A stretch of 64,000 nt of DNA from Levilactobacillus yonginensis (GCF_003946265.1 NZ_RHNO01000002.1:62001-126000), one strand, 5' to 3'. Positions 36,598 to 47,405 are shown, counted from the stretch's first letter. Program-made: numbers and translations. The notes: a model not told the origin generated them from the letters alone.

Positions 36598-36970
36598 GCA
36601 AACCGGGAAGAATCGGGCCTTTAAGCAATCGTTAGGCCACGCGTGGGATGGTCTCCGGGCCCTGTTTCACTATGAACGAAACTTTCGTAAACACTTGGCG
36701 GTCGGCAGTTTGGCCATTATTGCCGGGTTGTTCTTACGACTGACGCTGAATGAGTGGTTATGGTTGGTACTGGCCATCTTCTTGGTCCTGATTGCCGAGA
36801 CACTGAACACGATTGTAGAAGCGGTCGTCGACTTAGTGGTGGGCCAGACTTATCACGATTTAGCCAAACGCGCGAAGGACGTTGCCGCGGGTGGCGTCTT
36901 AATGGCAGCCATCTTTGCCGTCATTGTTGGGGCGTTAGTCATGTTGCCAGCGCTAGGCCGCTGGTTCTAA
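36581..36970 (+). CDS. dgkA: Diacylglycerol/undecaprenol kinase family protein
   Basis: The 129-residue membrane protein opens MASSDKQTGKNRAFKQSLGH with a HAWDGLRALFHYERNFRKHL amphipathic N-terminus, three membrane helices, and the family signature AETLNTIVEAVVDLV with AKDVAAGGVL. Gram-positive members act as undecaprenol or diacylglycerol kinases at the membrane. I prefer the ATG at 36581 over 36575. It lies inside the phoH-ybeY-era operon, overlapping ybeY; era follows 12 bp downstream. Confidence 0.93.
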   Translation: MASSDKQTGKNRAFKQSLGHAWDGLRALFHYERNFRKHLAVGSLAIIAGLFLRLTLNEWLWLVLAIFLVLIAETLNTIVEAVVDLVVGQTYHDLAKRAKDVAAGGVLMAAIFAVIVGALVMLPALGRWF

Positions 36971-36982
36971 TTGGAGGAAATT

Positions 36983-37888
36983 ATGGATAATCCAGATTAC
37001 AAATCAGGTTTCGTCGCCATTGTTGGGCGGCCAAACGTGGGGAAATCAACGTTTTTAAACCGGGTGATCGGGCAAAAAATTGCCATCATGTCGAACACGG
37101 CACAGACGACTCGGAACAAGATTCAAGGAATCTATACGACTGATGAATCTCAAATCGTTTTCATCGATACGCCGGGGGTTCACAAACCTAAGAGCAAGTT
37201 GGGTGACTACATGGTGCAGTCAGCCATGTCAGCGTTAAACGAAGTCGATGCCGTTTTGTTCATGGCCAACGCTGCTGAAAAGCGGGGAGCCGGGGACAAC
37301 TTTATTATTGACCGGTTAAAGAACGTGAAGGCCCCCATTTACCTGTTGATCAACAAGATCGACCAAGTAAAGCCGGACGATTTATTACCAGTCATGGAAC
37401 AGTACCAAAAGGCGTTGCCATGGAAGGCAGTTTATCCAATTTCTGCGTTGGAAGGGAATAACGTTGATGAACTGTTGACGGGATTAGTCGACCAGATGCC
37501 AAATGGCCCACAGTACTATCCAGCTGATCAAGTGACCGACCATCCAGAACGTTTCGTGGTCAGCGAATTGATTCGGGAAAAAATCTTCATGTTGACGCGT
37601 GAAGAGGTACCCCATTCAGTAGCCGTCGAAATCGAAAGCATGAAGCAAAAGGACGAGGATCACGTCCGCATTGAGGCCACTATCATCGTTGAACGTCCCA
37701 CCCAAAAGGGGATTATGATCGGTAAGGGCGGTAGCATGCTTAAGAAGATCGGGACGATGGCGCGCCAGGATATTGAGCACTTACTGGGTAGTAAGGTTTA
37801 CCTGGAAATCTGGGTCAAAGTGCAACCAAACTGGCGGGATAAGGCGAGCCTCTTGAAGTCTTACGGTTATCGTAAGGACGACTTATAA
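36983..37888 (+). CDS. era: GTPase Era
   Basis: The 301-residue protein has an N-terminal GTPase domain with [17 protein letters not shown] (G1), the [10 protein letters not shown] switch, [13 protein letters not shown] (G3) and NKIDQ (G4), and a C-terminal KH domain ending [20 protein letters not shown]. Era binds the 3' end of 16S rRNA during 30S assembly. The ATG at 36983 follows GGAGG; a longer start at 36971 lacks one. recO follows after about 60 bp. Confidence 0.97.
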   Translation: MDNPDYKSGFVAIVGRPNVGKSTFLNRVIGQKIAIMSNTAQTTRNKIQGIYTTDESQIVFIDTPGVHKPKSKLGDYMVQSAMSALNEVDAVLFMANAAEKRGAGDNFIIDRLKNVKAPIYLLINKIDQVKPDDLLPVMEQYQKALPWKAVYPISALEGNNVDELLTGLVDQMPNGPQYYPADQVTDHPERFVVSELIREKIFMLTREEVPHSVAVEIESMKQKDEDHVRIEATIIVERPTQKGIMIGKGGSMLKKIGTMARQDIEHLLGSKVYLEIWVKVQPNWRDKASLLKSYGYRKDDL

Positions 37889-37947
37889 AGAGCGGGTTAA
37901 CCTAACTGCAGTGCATTTAAATTTAAGTTAGAAAGTAGGGAGGATTC

Positions 37948-38751
37948 GTGGCGCGGAATGTAACTGATTTTCACGGCATCCTCCTTTTTCGTCGGGACTA
38001 TGCTGAGCGCGATTTTTTAATCAAGTTTCTTACGCAGGAGTTTGGTAAAAAGATGTTTCTGGTGCGGGGTGCTAAGAAGCGTGGATTTAAAATGGTAGCG
38101 GATATTTTGCCATTTACCACGGGGAGTTACGTTGGTGACATTGCCGACGATGGTCTATCTTACATCCGGACGGCCCGCGAGACCAACCAATTTCAAAATA
38201 TTAGCACGGACATTTTTAAAAATGCCTACGCCACGTACATCATGAGTCTGGTTGATCAGGCTTTTCCGGACGGGCAACCGTTGCCAACTTGGTATCATCG
38301 AGTACAACGCGCGCTTACGCTGATTGACGATGGGGTCAACGCCTCGATCGTCACCAATATCATGGAGATTCAGTTGATGCCGGCGTTTGGGGTGGCGCCA
38401 CAATTGCAGGGGTGTGCCATCTGTGGTCGCAATGACCTGCCATTCGACTACTCCGAAAGTTATGGTGGCTTGCTCTGTCAGCAGCATTGGCAGATGGACC
38501 CACGGCGATTGCATCTGGCGCAGCGCACAATCTACTATCTTCGCCAATTTTCGGTGTTAGATTTGGATAAGTTACACACCATTAATGTGAAACCGCAGAC
38601 GGAGCACGCCATGCGCCAGTTAATGAATGAAATTTATGACAGTCAGATTGGGGTGCATCCCAAGAGCAAACGGTTCTTGGATCAGATGCAATCCTGGTCG
38701 GCGCGCTTGACGATGCCGCCGCAGGAGTCGCCGGACGATTCGGCAGACTAG
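37948..38751 (+). CDS. recO: DNA repair protein RecO
   Basis: The 267-residue protein has an N-terminal OB fold (DFHGILLFRRDYAERDFLIK), a helical domain, and a zinc-finger region with CAICGR and a paired CQQH. RecO loads RecA in the RecFOR recombination pathway. The GTG start at 37948 follows GGGAGGA. The order era-recO is conserved in Firmicutes and is usually followed by glyQ; here an accessory block of three genes intervenes. Confidence 0.95.
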   Translation: MARNVTDFHGILLFRRDYAERDFLIKFLTQEFGKKMFLVRGAKKRGFKMVADILPFTTGSYVGDIADDGLSYIRTARETNQFQNISTDIFKNAYATYIMSLVDQAFPDGQPLPTWYHRVQRALTLIDDGVNASIVTNIMEIQLMPAFGVAPQLQGCAICGRNDLPFDYSESYGGLLCQQHWQMDPRRLHLAQRTIYYLRQFSVLDLDKLHTINVKPQTEHAMRQLMNEIYDSQIGVHPKSKRFLDQMQSWSARLTMPPQESPDDSAD

Positions 38752-38794
38752 CTGTCGTCTGGCAGGTAGTTTAGCAAGATAAAATTAGAGTTAG

Positions 38795-38832
38795 CTCTGT
38801 AAAACCACTTTGGTTTTACAGAGTTTTTTTTG
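38795..38832 (+). terminator. Terminator after recO
   Basis: CTCTGTAAAACCA and TGGTTTTACAGAG form a 13-bp perfect stem with a 3-nt loop and eight T residues. The rest of the 38752-39122 gap shows no gene. Confidence 0.95.
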
Positions 38833-39122
38833 CGATGATATTTTGCTGATAAAATTTCCACAAATTGTGAGTTTTGTCCAACGAATATTAGACCATTCTA
38901 ATAGTTATATGCCTAGCGACTGACTGTCAAGCGGCCCCTGTTCTCATTGTCGAGGACGGTTACGACATAGGGCGGATGGTTTCCCCCGTTGGATAATCCC
39001 TTGCCTGGAATTTCAAATCAATCGTGCTACCATGGAAAATATAAGGTCACAACTTGTTAGAAAATTAACCTTTAAATCCAGGGTTTTTGAAGTAGAGGAA
39101 AAGGTAAAGGGAAGAGTTAAGT

Positions 39123-42062
39123 ATGCAGACCAATAATCAGCAAGAACAACGACATGAACATGGGATGCGTCAACAGTTGCTGTACGCCGGCGTGACTTTG
39201 GCCGCCTTGAGTACTGGGCTGATGGTCGGTGCACATTCAGCTCAAGCGGCCACGGTTGCCGAGGATTCGAGCTTAGTAGCGCAGAAAAATGCAACTAATC
39301 AGGAAATGCAAGAACAGTCAAGTGAGGAGCAGCCAGATTCTGAGGGTAATCAGATTAGCAGTCAAGCTGTCCAAAAACAGGCCACCAGCAGTCATGTAAC
39401 CCCCAAACAGAGTGCCGCTGCGCCGGTGAGTCAAGCAGCTCAGCCTGCAAGTAACGTGGAACAGCCAGTGGGTTCCGGTGCGACGGAGACCCCGGCAAAG
39501 CCTAAGCCATCGTCCGTATCACCACAGCCAGTGAAGGCTGCTGATACAGGTACAGGTGAACGGAGAAATTCAGTTGCAGATTTGACTAAATTTAGTCGTT
39601 CACGATTAATGCCGCGAATGATGGCAGTACCGGCCATGGCTGATGTGACGACACCCAGTGGTGCCGCTGATGAGGCCACGACGGATGATGAGTTTACCTA
39701 TGCGTTAAACGCAACTGGTGATGGGTATACCATTACTGGTTATACGGGTAACGCGACGGCTATTGTCATTCCGGATACCCACCTCAACGATGAAGGCAAA
39801 GCAATCAATGTATCGGCAATTGCTGAGAACGTTTTTAAAGGACGCAAATTGACGAGTTTAGTCATGGGCGCGCACGTCGCCACGATTGGCCAGGCGGCGT
39901 TTGAAGATAATTTACTGTCGACCATTGATTTTTCTAAAAATAAAAGTGATCTTTGGGGAATTAGTGCGAATGCTTTTGCAGATAACAAATTAACTGGAAC
40001 GTTGACGTTACCCGCTTCCATTACTCAGATTGGTGAGAACGCCTTTGCTGGTAGTGCTGCTAACGATGGGTCTGGGAATCAACTGACTGGTGTTGATTTC
40101 GGCGACAATTTGAAGACCGTTCAGATTGGGAAAGGTGCTTTTGCGTATAACAGTTTGAAGAATCTGGTACTTCCTGTGGGCACGACTACTATTGGTGAAA
40201 TGGCTTTTGCCAATAACCAATTAGCATCAGTGTCTTTGGGTACCCAATTGACGACAATTGGCGCTAGTGCCTTTAATTCAAATCTCTTGACCACGGTCAA
40301 TTTACCTGACCTCGTGACAACTGTTGGCTCGAATGCTTTTTATCAAAATCAATTGACCAGTATTCATTTGGACGATGCGTTGATAACGATTGGGGCGGGG
40401 TCCTTTGAGGATAATCAATTAGTCAGTATCGTGATTCCTGACAGTGTTACGACAATTGGTGAATCAGCATTTACCAGTAATGAAACGTTAACTAACCTAA
40501 CTTTAGGAAAAATGGTTAATACGATTGGAGCAACCGCTTTCGCTGGGGATGCGATTACTGGTAATCTATTTATTCCTGACTCGGTGGAGACTATTAGTCA
40601 GTCAGCTTTTATGGCAAACCAAATAACCGGACTAACTATTGGTGATGGGGCATCTAAACTGGTGACAATTGATAACCAGGCTTTTCTTGGCAATCCAACG
40701 TTGACAGGTGCCTTGATTCTCTCAGATAAGATGTCCTTTATCGGCAGCAATACTTTTGTCGGTGATTCTCTCACGTCGATTGACTTTGGCAAGTGGCAGA
40801 AAGGGCCAAATGGTGAGGCTACAATTGGTGATAGTGCCTTTTCTGGCAACCATTTAACCGGAACACTGACCCTGGCGGATGGCATTCAACACATTGGGTC
40901 GGCTACTTTTGCTGGTAATCAGCTGACTGGGGTCAAGCTCGGAACCGATTTACTTACGATTGGGGCATCCGCTTTCGCAGCAAACAACCAGCTGACAGGA
41001 ACGTTGACCATTCCGGATCTAGTGACGAGTATTGGCGAGTATGCCTTTACTGACGGTAAGCTCACGGGGCTTATTTTGGGTCAAAAGGTGGATTCCATTG
41101 GGTCATCTGCTTTTGCTGAGAATCAGTTGGCGGGAACGCTGGAGATACCTGATAGTGTCAAGAGTATTGGGGACTCAGCCTTTGCTAGCAACAAGTTACG
41201 AGCTCTTCAACTGGATGGCACTGTAAATAGTGTTGGAATTGGTACCTTTGCCGGCAACGATTTACAGAAAATTCAGGCGGCTCAGCCGGTGACTAATCTC
41301 GGTGACTACGCCTTAGCTGGCCAAAAGACGTTAGCTGTTACCATGAACAAGTCCGGTAATCAATTAACTGGGGTTCGTGCCGCAATTGCCAAGCAACTAC
41401 AATTGCAGAACTTTAATTTAACGGATCCCATGATTTTTAAACTGGGCGATACGCCAGTTACGTATGATTTCAAAACTGATTCATTAACATTGCCGGCGGG
41501 CGTTACGGGAAATAGTTTAACGCTGTCACTATCGAGTGGAACAACTGGTGATGCGACAGACCATTCCGGAAACTATGGGGTGGATGCCCTAACGTTGAGT
41601 TGGTCCGTACCGGGCAGTGGAACGGATCCGACGACGCCAACGACACCGACGGAGCCAACTGATCCGGTCACGCCAACGACACCAACCACGCCTAAGAAAC
41701 CGACTAAACAGCCCAAACCAGGTAAGAAGCCTCAGAAACCGGCGACTCCTAAGGTACATCAACACCGAACAGGGGATACGAAGCGAGCGGGTCAGCAACA
41801 AGTCTTTACCTACACGGGTTCCGTTGGAGGTAAAGGAACGCAACAGGGGTTGAAGCCCACCACATGGTCTTATGGCCGACAAGCGTCCAGCTTAAATGTT
41901 CGTTCTACAATCAGTGGGCTAGAGCACCTAGATAATCAGAATCAGTTGCAATCGCAATTACCGCAAACCAGTGAGCGGACGAGCTACTGGTCAGTAATTG
42001 GTGCGACATTATTAGGCGCATTAAGTTGGCTAGGCGTAGGCGAACGTCGGCGGCGTCATTAG
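39123..42062 (+). CDS. LPxTG-anchored surface protein with BspA-type leucine-rich repeats
   Basis: The 979-residue protein has a charged N-terminus, then a signal peptide (QLLYAGVTLAALSTGLMVGA, cleavage near AQAA, about residue 40). A Ser/Gln/Pro-rich region follows to about 170. A long array of about 23-residue LRR_5 repeats (tIG..AFa.N.Lt.l.lpdsv pattern) spans about 200-740. A Thr/Pro/Lys wall-spanning segment (TPTTPTEPTDPVTPTTPTTP) leads to a sortase signal LPQTS, a hydrophobic helix, and terminal RRRRH. It is probably covalently bound to peptidoglycan and may bind host, plant or other bacterial surfaces; the ligand is unknown. Confidence 0.93.
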   Translation: MQTNNQQEQRHEHGMRQQLLYAGVTLAALSTGLMVGAHSAQAATVAEDSSLVAQKNATNQEMQEQSSEEQPDSEGNQISSQAVQKQATSSHVTPKQSAAAPVSQAAQPASNVEQPVGSGATETPAKPKPSSVSPQPVKAADTGTGERRNSVADLTKFSRSRLMPRMMAVPAMADVTTPSGAADEATTDDEFTYALNATGDGYTITGYTGNATAIVIPDTHLNDEGKAINVSAIAENVFKGRKLTSLVMGAHVATIGQAAFEDNLLSTIDFSKNKSDLWGISANAFADNKLTGTLTLPASITQIGENAFAGSAANDGSGNQLTGVDFGDNLKTVQIGKGAFAYNSLKNLVLPVGTTTIGEMAFANNQLASVSLGTQLTTIGASAFNSNLLTTVNLPDLVTTVGSNAFYQNQLTSIHLDDALITIGAGSFEDNQLVSIVIPDSVTTIGESAFTSNETLTNLTLGKMVNTIGATAFAGDAITGNLFIPDSVETISQSAFMANQITGLTIGDGASKLVTIDNQAFLGNPTLTGALILSDKMSFIGSNTFVGDSLTSIDFGKWQKGPNGEATIGDSAFSGNHLTGTLTLADGIQHIGSATFAGNQLTGVKLGTDLLTIGASAFAANNQLTGTLTIPDLVTSIGEYAFTDGKLTGLILGQKVDSIGSSAFAENQLAGTLEIPDSVKSIGDSAFASNKLRALQLDGTVNSVGIGTFAGNDLQKIQAAQPVTNLGDYALAGQKTLAVTMNKSGNQLTGVRAAIAKQLQLQNFNLTDPMIFKLGDTPVTYDFKTDSLTLPAGVTGNSLTLSLSSGTTGDATDHSGNYGVDALTLSWSVPGSGTDPTTPTTPTEPTDPVTPTTPTTPKKPTKQPKPGKKPQKPATPKVHQHRTGDTKRAGQQQVFTYTGSVGGKGTQQGLKPTTWSYGRQASSLNVRSTISGLEHLDNQNQLQSQLPQTSERTSYWSVIGATLLGALSWLGVGERRRRH

Positions 42063-42256
42063 GATGTTCACAAGCACTTGTAAAATGTCTTGGATAAAGT
42101 CGTAAATTCAAATGGTCGTCAGATTATTCTGACGGCTTTTTTGTGCCATATAGCAGTTATATTGGTAGATACTTCAATACTACCCGGAGTTACTTTGCAA
42201 AAATAAATGAGTTTCAGTGAACCTTACTATTTTGAAAACAAACCAGGTCTTTCAAA

Positions 42257-42278
42257 ATTATACAGCTAGCTGTATAAT
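42257..42278. promoter_or_regulatory. Perfect 22-bp palindrome overlapping the marR promoter -10 box
   Basis: The palindrome is centred on AGCT (TATACAGCTAGCTGTATA core) and includes the TATAAT at 42273-42278. It lies about 20 bp before the marR start. The position predicts self-repression by the MarR-type protein encoded next. Confidence 0.82.
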
Positions 42279-42298
42279 AAATGTAAGAGGTGAGCAAT

Positions 42299-42724
42299 AT
42301 GGAAAGTGAAGGACTGGTAACGTGGAAGCTAGTCTTACTGGGAAGGAAGATTCGACATAAGCGGAATCTATTTGTCCGCCAGTTAGATTTAACTAGCGAG
42401 CAGGCGGACGCGCTCCGATTCTTTGAGGATCACCCACAGCACACGATTTCGGATTTTAAAGACCAACAACAAATTACTCACCAAACGGCTAGGCTTATTG
42501 TAAAACGGTTAGTCGACCGGGGCCTGCTAGTTCTTGACCCTAATCCGAACGATGGGCGCGCCAAACTAGTGGGGTTTACCGCCGCTGGTTTGGCCAAGTG
42601 TCAACAGCTTGATGACCATATTAAGGCCACGAGTCAGGAATCATTTGTTGGTTTTTCACAGGTTGAGCAGCAGGCGTTACTTAAGATGCTTGCCCGAATT
42701 GATCAAAACTTGGAAAGAAGCTGA
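42299..42724 (+). CDS. MarR family transcriptional regulator
   Basis: The 141-residue protein has the winged-helix MarR fold: HTISDFKDQQQITHQTARLI (recognition region), VKRLVDRGLLVLDPNPNDGR (wing with the usual D.R), and helical dimerisation ends. The ATG at 42299 has AGAGGTGA upstream. It precedes the MFS gene by only 6 bp, and a perfect palindrome covers its promoter, so it most likely represses itself and the transporter until a ligand binds. Confidence 0.92.
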   Translation: MESEGLVTWKLVLLGRKIRHKRNLFVRQLDLTSEQADALRFFEDHPQHTISDFKDQQQITHQTARLIVKRLVDRGLLVLDPNPNDGRAKLVGFTAAGLAKCQQLDDHIKATSQESFVGFSQVEQQALLKMLARIDQNLERS

Positions 42725-42730
42725 AGTTGT

Positions 42731-43888
42731 TTGAAAACTCGTTTATATACCAAAGATGTCGTCTTAGTGTTAGCCGCCAGCTTCTTCTTCCTCATGAGTC
42801 CCATGCTGGTCAATCCCATCATTGCCGGATTTTCCAGCAACGTGGGTGCGAATAGCGTCTTGGCGGGGGTCGTCGCTGGGATGATGAACCTGACGTCGCT
42901 GGTGTTGCGACCGGTCGCAGGTAATCTGACTGACCGCTTCTCTAAGTATCGGCTCACGTTGATTGGGGGCAGTCTGATTCTCGTGGCGTGTGTCGGTTAC
43001 GGGTTAACCACTGCCGTACCCTTGATCATGTTCTGGCGAGTTGTCAACGGGGTGGGGTACACGCTGTGCTCAGTTTGCATGGCCACTTGGATGGCTAGCC
43101 TATTGCCACCGGATCGAATTGGTTCGGGGATGGGAATCTATGGAATCGCTAATGCCCTGGGTATGGCAGTCGGTCCGGCCGTCAGTGTCTACCTGTACCA
43201 CCACTATGGGTATCGGAGTATTTTCTGGGTCGCAGCCGGCTTCATCACGTTACTGCTCATCACGATTCAGTTCGTGGGAGACCGTAGCGTGCCTCATCCG
43301 GACTATCGAAATACCAAGGAAAAACAGCCGAAGCTACGGTTGGTTCAGCCGAAAGTGGTTCCAGTCGCGACTATTTTGTTGCTCTTTTCTTTGCCATACT
43401 TTGCGACGATGACCTACCTCGTGAGTTACGTCGACCACCGAGGGTTTGCGATTCCTGCCGGTGCGTTCTTTCCAGTCTATGCGTTGGTATTACTGGCCAT
43501 GCGGCTGGGCCTGCGGGATGCGTTTGACCACGTGCCCTTCAGAAAATTCTTTTGGATCTGTCTCGGCTGTAATTTCGTTGGTCTGATTGGTCTGACTGAG
43601 ATGCGTAATTGGCTGATGTTGGTGATTGGGGCTGTAGGACTTGCAGCGGGCTATGGTTTGATGTTTTCCATCTGTCAGGCAAAGTCGTTAACGCTGGTGC
43701 CACAGGCGGACCGTGGGCTGGCTAATAGCACGTTTTACATAGGCATTGATCTGGGGATGACCTTAGGGCCAATGTTGGCGGGGGTCATTACGACCTTCCT
43801 GCCGTGGGTCTGGCTCTATCCAGTCATGATGATCACGTCCCCACTAATTGTGTTGGTGTACTGGCGAAATCGGCGAGGGCTGGCGTAG
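42731..43888 (+). CDS. MFS drug-efflux-type transporter
   Basis: The 385-residue protein has twelve hydrophobic helices and MFS signatures: GNLTDRFSKYRLTLIG between helices 2 and 3, and GMGIYGIANALGMAVGPAVS in the helix 5 motif C position. It probably exports a small hydrophobic compound or drug in exchange for protons. The start is TTG at 42731. It is co-transcribed with the MarR gene. The truncated minus-strand gene at 4409-5160 is a relative from about residue 140 on. Confidence 0.9.
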   Translation: MKTRLYTKDVVLVLAASFFFLMSPMLVNPIIAGFSSNVGANSVLAGVVAGMMNLTSLVLRPVAGNLTDRFSKYRLTLIGGSLILVACVGYGLTTAVPLIMFWRVVNGVGYTLCSVCMATWMASLLPPDRIGSGMGIYGIANALGMAVGPAVSVYLYHHYGYRSIFWVAAGFITLLLITIQFVGDRSVPHPDYRNTKEKQPKLRLVQPKVVPVATILLLFSLPYFATMTYLVSYVDHRGFAIPAGAFFPVYALVLLAMRLGLRDAFDHVPFRKFFWICLGCNFVGLIGLTEMRNWLMLVIGAVGLAAGYGLMFSICQAKSLTLVPQADRGLANSTFYIGIDLGMTLGPMLAGVITTFLPWVWLYPVMMITSPLIVLVYWRNRRGLA

Positions 43889-43930
43889 CGTTCAGACCTC
43901 GGCAGACCGTCAGCATTTCCACTAAAATTA

Positions 43931-43959
43931 TTGACAACCTTTAGCCAGACGACTATCAT
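43931..43959 (+). promoter_or_regulatory. Promoter of glyQ-glyS
   Basis: TTGACA (43931-43936) and TATCAT (43954-43959) with a 17-bp spacer lie just before the T-box leader. Confidence 0.82.
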
Positions 43960-43971
43960 GAAAATTAGTTA

Positions 43972-44182
43972 AATAAGTCGATTATGATGAATGAAAAACA
44001 CAGTGTGCGTTTTCAGCGAGTCCGGGTCAGTGTTAGCCGGGCAGCGTGTCCTGTGGGTTGGCACATTCGGAGTCGTTTCCAAGAAAGCTGCTAGTCATTG
44101 ACTAGAAGTAGGGTGGAACCGCGAAAATAAAAATTCGTCCCTACGTGAATTTGCCTCGGTGAATTCTCGTAGGGATTTTTTT
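43972..44182 (+). promoter_or_regulatory. T-box leader of glyQ-glyS
   Basis: The T-box AGGGTGGAACCGCG (44110-44123) is followed by a terminator built on GTCCCTACG/CGTAGGGA with TTTTTTT (to 44182). The stem I region carries GGC (44060-44062) followed by ACATTCGGAG, the expected glycine specifier. Uncharged tRNA-Gly should favour antitermination. Confidence 0.93.
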
Positions 44183-44251
44183 GCGCTTATTTGTTCAACC
44201 AAGTTTCCTTGTGCATCTCACGGAACTTAAATTTAAGGAGGAACTGCACCC

Positions 44252-45178
44252 ATGACAGAAAAACTGTCCATGCAAGCAATTATTTTAAAGTTACAACAGT
44301 ATTGGTCCGCACAGGGCTGCATGCTGATGCAAGCTTACGATACGGAAAAAGGGGCCGGTACGATGAGCCCTTACACGTTCCTGCGGGCCATCGGGCCAGA
44401 ACCCTGGAACGCCGCTTACGTGGAACCTTCCCGTCGACCAGCTGATGGTCGTTACGGTGAAAACCCTAACCGGTTGTACCAACACCACCAATTCCAAGTT
44501 GTGATGAAGCCATCACCAGACAACATTCAGGAACTCTACTTGAATAGTCTGCAGGAATTAGGAATCGATCCACTCGAACATGATATTCGGTTCGTAGAAG
44601 ACAACTGGGAAAACCCATCCATGGGTTGTGCCGGTGTTGGTTGGGAAGTTTGGTTGGACGGCATGGAAATCAGTCAGTTCACTTACTTCCAAGTTGTTGG
44701 GGGGATGGAGGTTGATCCCGTGACCTCTGAAATCACTTATGGTTTGGAACGACTCGCTTCTTACGTCCAAGATGTCAACTCCGTCTTTGACCTGGAATGG
44801 GCCGATGGCGTGAAGTACGGGGATATCTTCAAGGAACCCGAATACGAACACTCCAAGTACAGCTTTGAAGAAAGCAACCAAGACATGTTGCTGCGGCACT
44901 TCGATGAATACGAAGCTGAAGCCAAGAAGCAAATTGCAAACGGCTTGGTTCACCCGGCCTACGACTACGTGTTGAAGTGTAGCCATACCTTTAACCTGCT
45001 GGACGCGCGTGGTGCCGTCTCCGTTACTGAACGGGCCGGCTACCTCTCCCGTATCCGGAACATGGCCCGTGCCATTGCTCGGGCCTTTGTGGCTGAACGG
45101 AAGAAGCGTGGTTTCCCATTAGTTAAGGATGAAAAACTACGTGAACAATTATTAGCGGATCCAGAGGAGGCAAAATAA
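44252..45178 (+). CDS. glyQ: Glycyl-tRNA synthetase alpha subunit
   Basis: The 308-residue subunit has the family landmarks [60 protein letters not shown], and [24 protein letters not shown]. It forms the catalytic part of the bacterial alpha2-beta2 glycyl-tRNA synthetase. AGGAGG precedes the ATG. Its stop overlaps the glyS start (TAATG). Confidence 0.98.
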   Translation: MTEKLSMQAIILKLQQYWSAQGCMLMQAYDTEKGAGTMSPYTFLRAIGPEPWNAAYVEPSRRPADGRYGENPNRLYQHHQFQVVMKPSPDNIQELYLNSLQELGIDPLEHDIRFVEDNWENPSMGCAGVGWEVWLDGMEISQFTYFQVVGGMEVDPVTSEITYGLERLASYVQDVNSVFDLEWADGVKYGDIFKEPEYEHSKYSFEESNQDMLLRHFDEYEAEAKKQIANGLVHPAYDYVLKCSHTFNLLDARGAVSVTERAGYLSRIRNMARAIARAFVAERKKRGFPLVKDEKLREQLLADPEEAK

Positions 45179-47253
45179 TGGCACACACATTTTTACTTGA
45201 AATTGGTTTGGAAGAAATGCCAGCCCACGTGGTGACGCCAGCCATTAAGCAATTGGTCAAGCGGACTGCGGATTATTTAAAGGAACAACGCGTTGACTAT
45301 ACGGACATCAAGCCGTTCTCAACGCCCCGCCGCTTAGCCCTGTTGATCACGGGCTTGGCCGACAAGCAAGAAGACGTTAGTGAATCCGTCAAGGGTCCCG
45401 CTAAGAAGATTGCACAAGACGCCGACGGTAACTGGACCAAGGCAGCCATTGGCTTTACCCGTGGCCAAGGCCTGACCCCTGATGACATTACCTTTAAGGA
45501 AATCAAAGGGACTGAGTACGTTTACGTCGACAAGTTCATTGCCGGTGAAGACGTGGCCACCATTTTAGCTGGCTTGAAGGATGTTATCACAGCGATGACG
45601 TTCCCAACCATGATGAAGTGGAGCACCCACCATTTCCAATACATCCGGCCAATTCGTTGGCTCGTGGCATTATTGGATAGCGACGTGATCCCATTCAGTA
45701 TCTTAAACGTAACGACCGGTCGGACGACTCGTGGACACCGTTTTTTGGGCAAGGAAGTTGAAATTGCCACGGCAGCGGACTACGAGGAAGACTTGACCCA
45801 CGAATTTGTGATTGCCGATGCTGACAAGCGTAAGGCTTTGATCAAACAACAAATCGATAAACTGGCTAGCGACAACGATTGGACGATCAACGTTGACGCT
45901 GGTTTGTTGGAAGAAGTCAACAACTTGGTTGAATGGCCAACTGCCTTTGCCGGGAAGTTCGACGAGAAGTACCTGACCATCCCCGAAGAAGTGTTGATCA
46001 CGTCCATGCGGGACCATCAACGGTTTTTCTACGTGCGGGATGCGGAAGGCAAGTTGTTGCCTAACTTCGTTTCCGTTCGGAATGGGAACGACCACGACAT
46101 CCAAAACGTGGCTGCTGGGAACGAAAAGGTTCTGACGGCTCGCTTGGAAGATGCGATGTTCTTCTACACGGAAGACCAAAAGAAGACGATTGCCGATTAC
46201 GTTGACCGGTTGAAGTCCGTTAGCTTCCATGACAAGATCAGTACCATGGCTGAAAAGATGAACCGAGTAACCGCCATCGTTGGCGTCTTAGCCAAGCATC
46301 TCGGGTTAAACGATGCACAGACTAAGGCCGCTTTACGGGCAAGTGAAATCTACAAGTTTGACCTAGTTACTGGCATGGTCGGTGAATTCGCTGAGTTACA
46401 AGGGGTCATGGGTGAAAAGTACGCCTTACTGCAGGGTGAAGACCCAGCCGTTGCGCAAGCTGTTCGCGAACATTACGAACCAATCTCGGCCGATGGTGCT
46501 TTGCCAACTTCCGTACCAGGTGCTGTCTTGGCCCTGGCCGACAAGTTTGACAGTATCCTGACCTTCTTCGCTGCCGGGATGATTCCTAGCGGTTCCAATG
46601 ACCCATACGCTTTACGGCGTCAAGCTACTGGGATCGTCCGAATTGCCACGGATCAAAAATGGTCCCTGCCAATTGATCAATTAGCCCAAGACTTTATCGC
46701 AGCCGAAACGCAAGCTAACGTCGCACCTGATTTGGACCAAGCTAGTCAAATCGAAGCCGTTATCGGGTTTGTTAAGGACCGGATTCGGAAGATCCTACGT
46801 TCTGCTAAGCAACGCCATGACATCATTGATGCCGTGACAACTGGTTCCAGCAGCGACGTCTTACAGATCTTCACGGCCGCTGACATCTTGGCCAGCCACG
46901 CTGACGACGCAAACTTCAAGGACGTGATTGAATCCTTGACGCGGGTCATTCGCTTAGCTCAAAAGGCACCGGCTGAATTAGCTAGTGCCACGGTCGACGC
47001 CAATCTGTTTGAAAATGACAGTGAAGGCGCCCTGGATAAAGGTGTGGCAGAAGTTGCGACGGCCGCTGGCAAATCACTGGCTGACTTGTACGCTGCCTTA
47101 GCTGACATTCAACCAGCAATTGCGGCTTACTTTGAAGCAACGATGGTGATGGACAAGAACGACGATGTCCGGAACAACCGGTTAACTGAGTTGAGCCGTT
47201 TGGCTACCTTGGCCCTGCAATTAGGTGACTTGGATCAACTGATCGTTAAATAA
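45178..47253 (+). CDS. glyS: Glycyl-tRNA synthetase beta subunit
   Basis: The 691-residue subunit starts [19 protein letters not shown] and contains [31 protein letters not shown] and the HD-like SDPYALRR region, followed by the C-terminal anticodon-binding part. It binds tRNA-Gly for the alpha subunit. Length is normal. It is translationally coupled to glyQ. A structured repeat (R7) and a terminator lie downstream. Confidence 0.98.
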   Translation: MAHTFLLEIGLEEMPAHVVTPAIKQLVKRTADYLKEQRVDYTDIKPFSTPRRLALLITGLADKQEDVSESVKGPAKKIAQDADGNWTKAAIGFTRGQGLTPDDITFKEIKGTEYVYVDKFIAGEDVATILAGLKDVITAMTFPTMMKWSTHHFQYIRPIRWLVALLDSDVIPFSILNVTTGRTTRGHRFLGKEVEIATAADYEEDLTHEFVIADADKRKALIKQQIDKLASDNDWTINVDAGLLEEVNNLVEWPTAFAGKFDEKYLTIPEEVLITSMRDHQRFFYVRDAEGKLLPNFVSVRNGNDHDIQNVAAGNEKVLTARLEDAMFFYTEDQKKTIADYVDRLKSVSFHDKISTMAEKMNRVTAIVGVLAKHLGLNDAQTKAALRASEIYKFDLVTGMVGEFAELQGVMGEKYALLQGEDPAVAQAVREHYEPISADGALPTSVPGAVLALADKFDSILTFFAAGMIPSGSNDPYALRRQATGIVRIATDQKWSLPIDQLAQDFIAAETQANVAPDLDQASQIEAVIGFVKDRIRKILRSAKQRHDIIDAVTTGSSSDVLQIFTAADILASHADDANFKDVIESLTRVIRLAQKAPAELASATVDANLFENDSEGALDKGVAEVATAAGKSLADLYAALADIQPAIAAYFEATMVMDKNDDVRNNRLTELSRLATLALQLGDLDQLIVK

Positions 47254-47282
47254 TGTGATGAGTACCAGTTAGCAGGTTATTG

Positions 47283-47405
47283 CCGCCTTGCCGGTCGACC
47301 GAGATGGGCTGGAACGGTGTGGGCACAACTTGAAGCCTCGAAATTCACGAGTCTTCAAGCTTGGCCTTATTCTAAGCCTGAGCCCATCTCGGTCGACCTC
47401 TCGGC
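47283..47405 (+). repeat. Structured intergenic repeat, copy R7 (short form)
   Basis: An 18-bp perfect outer stem pairs 47293-47310 with 47381-47398 (GGTCGACCGAGATGGGCT and its complement). Inside is the shared CTTGAAG-C-CTCG...CGAG-T-CTTCAAG hairpin. The P2 hairpin seen in R8 and R9 is absent. It lies in sense orientation directly behind glyS, before its terminator. Confidence 0.85.

Noticed and set aside
45703-46230. 175-codon frame antisense to glyS
   Set aside because: It is a shadow of a strongly conserved synthetase gene.
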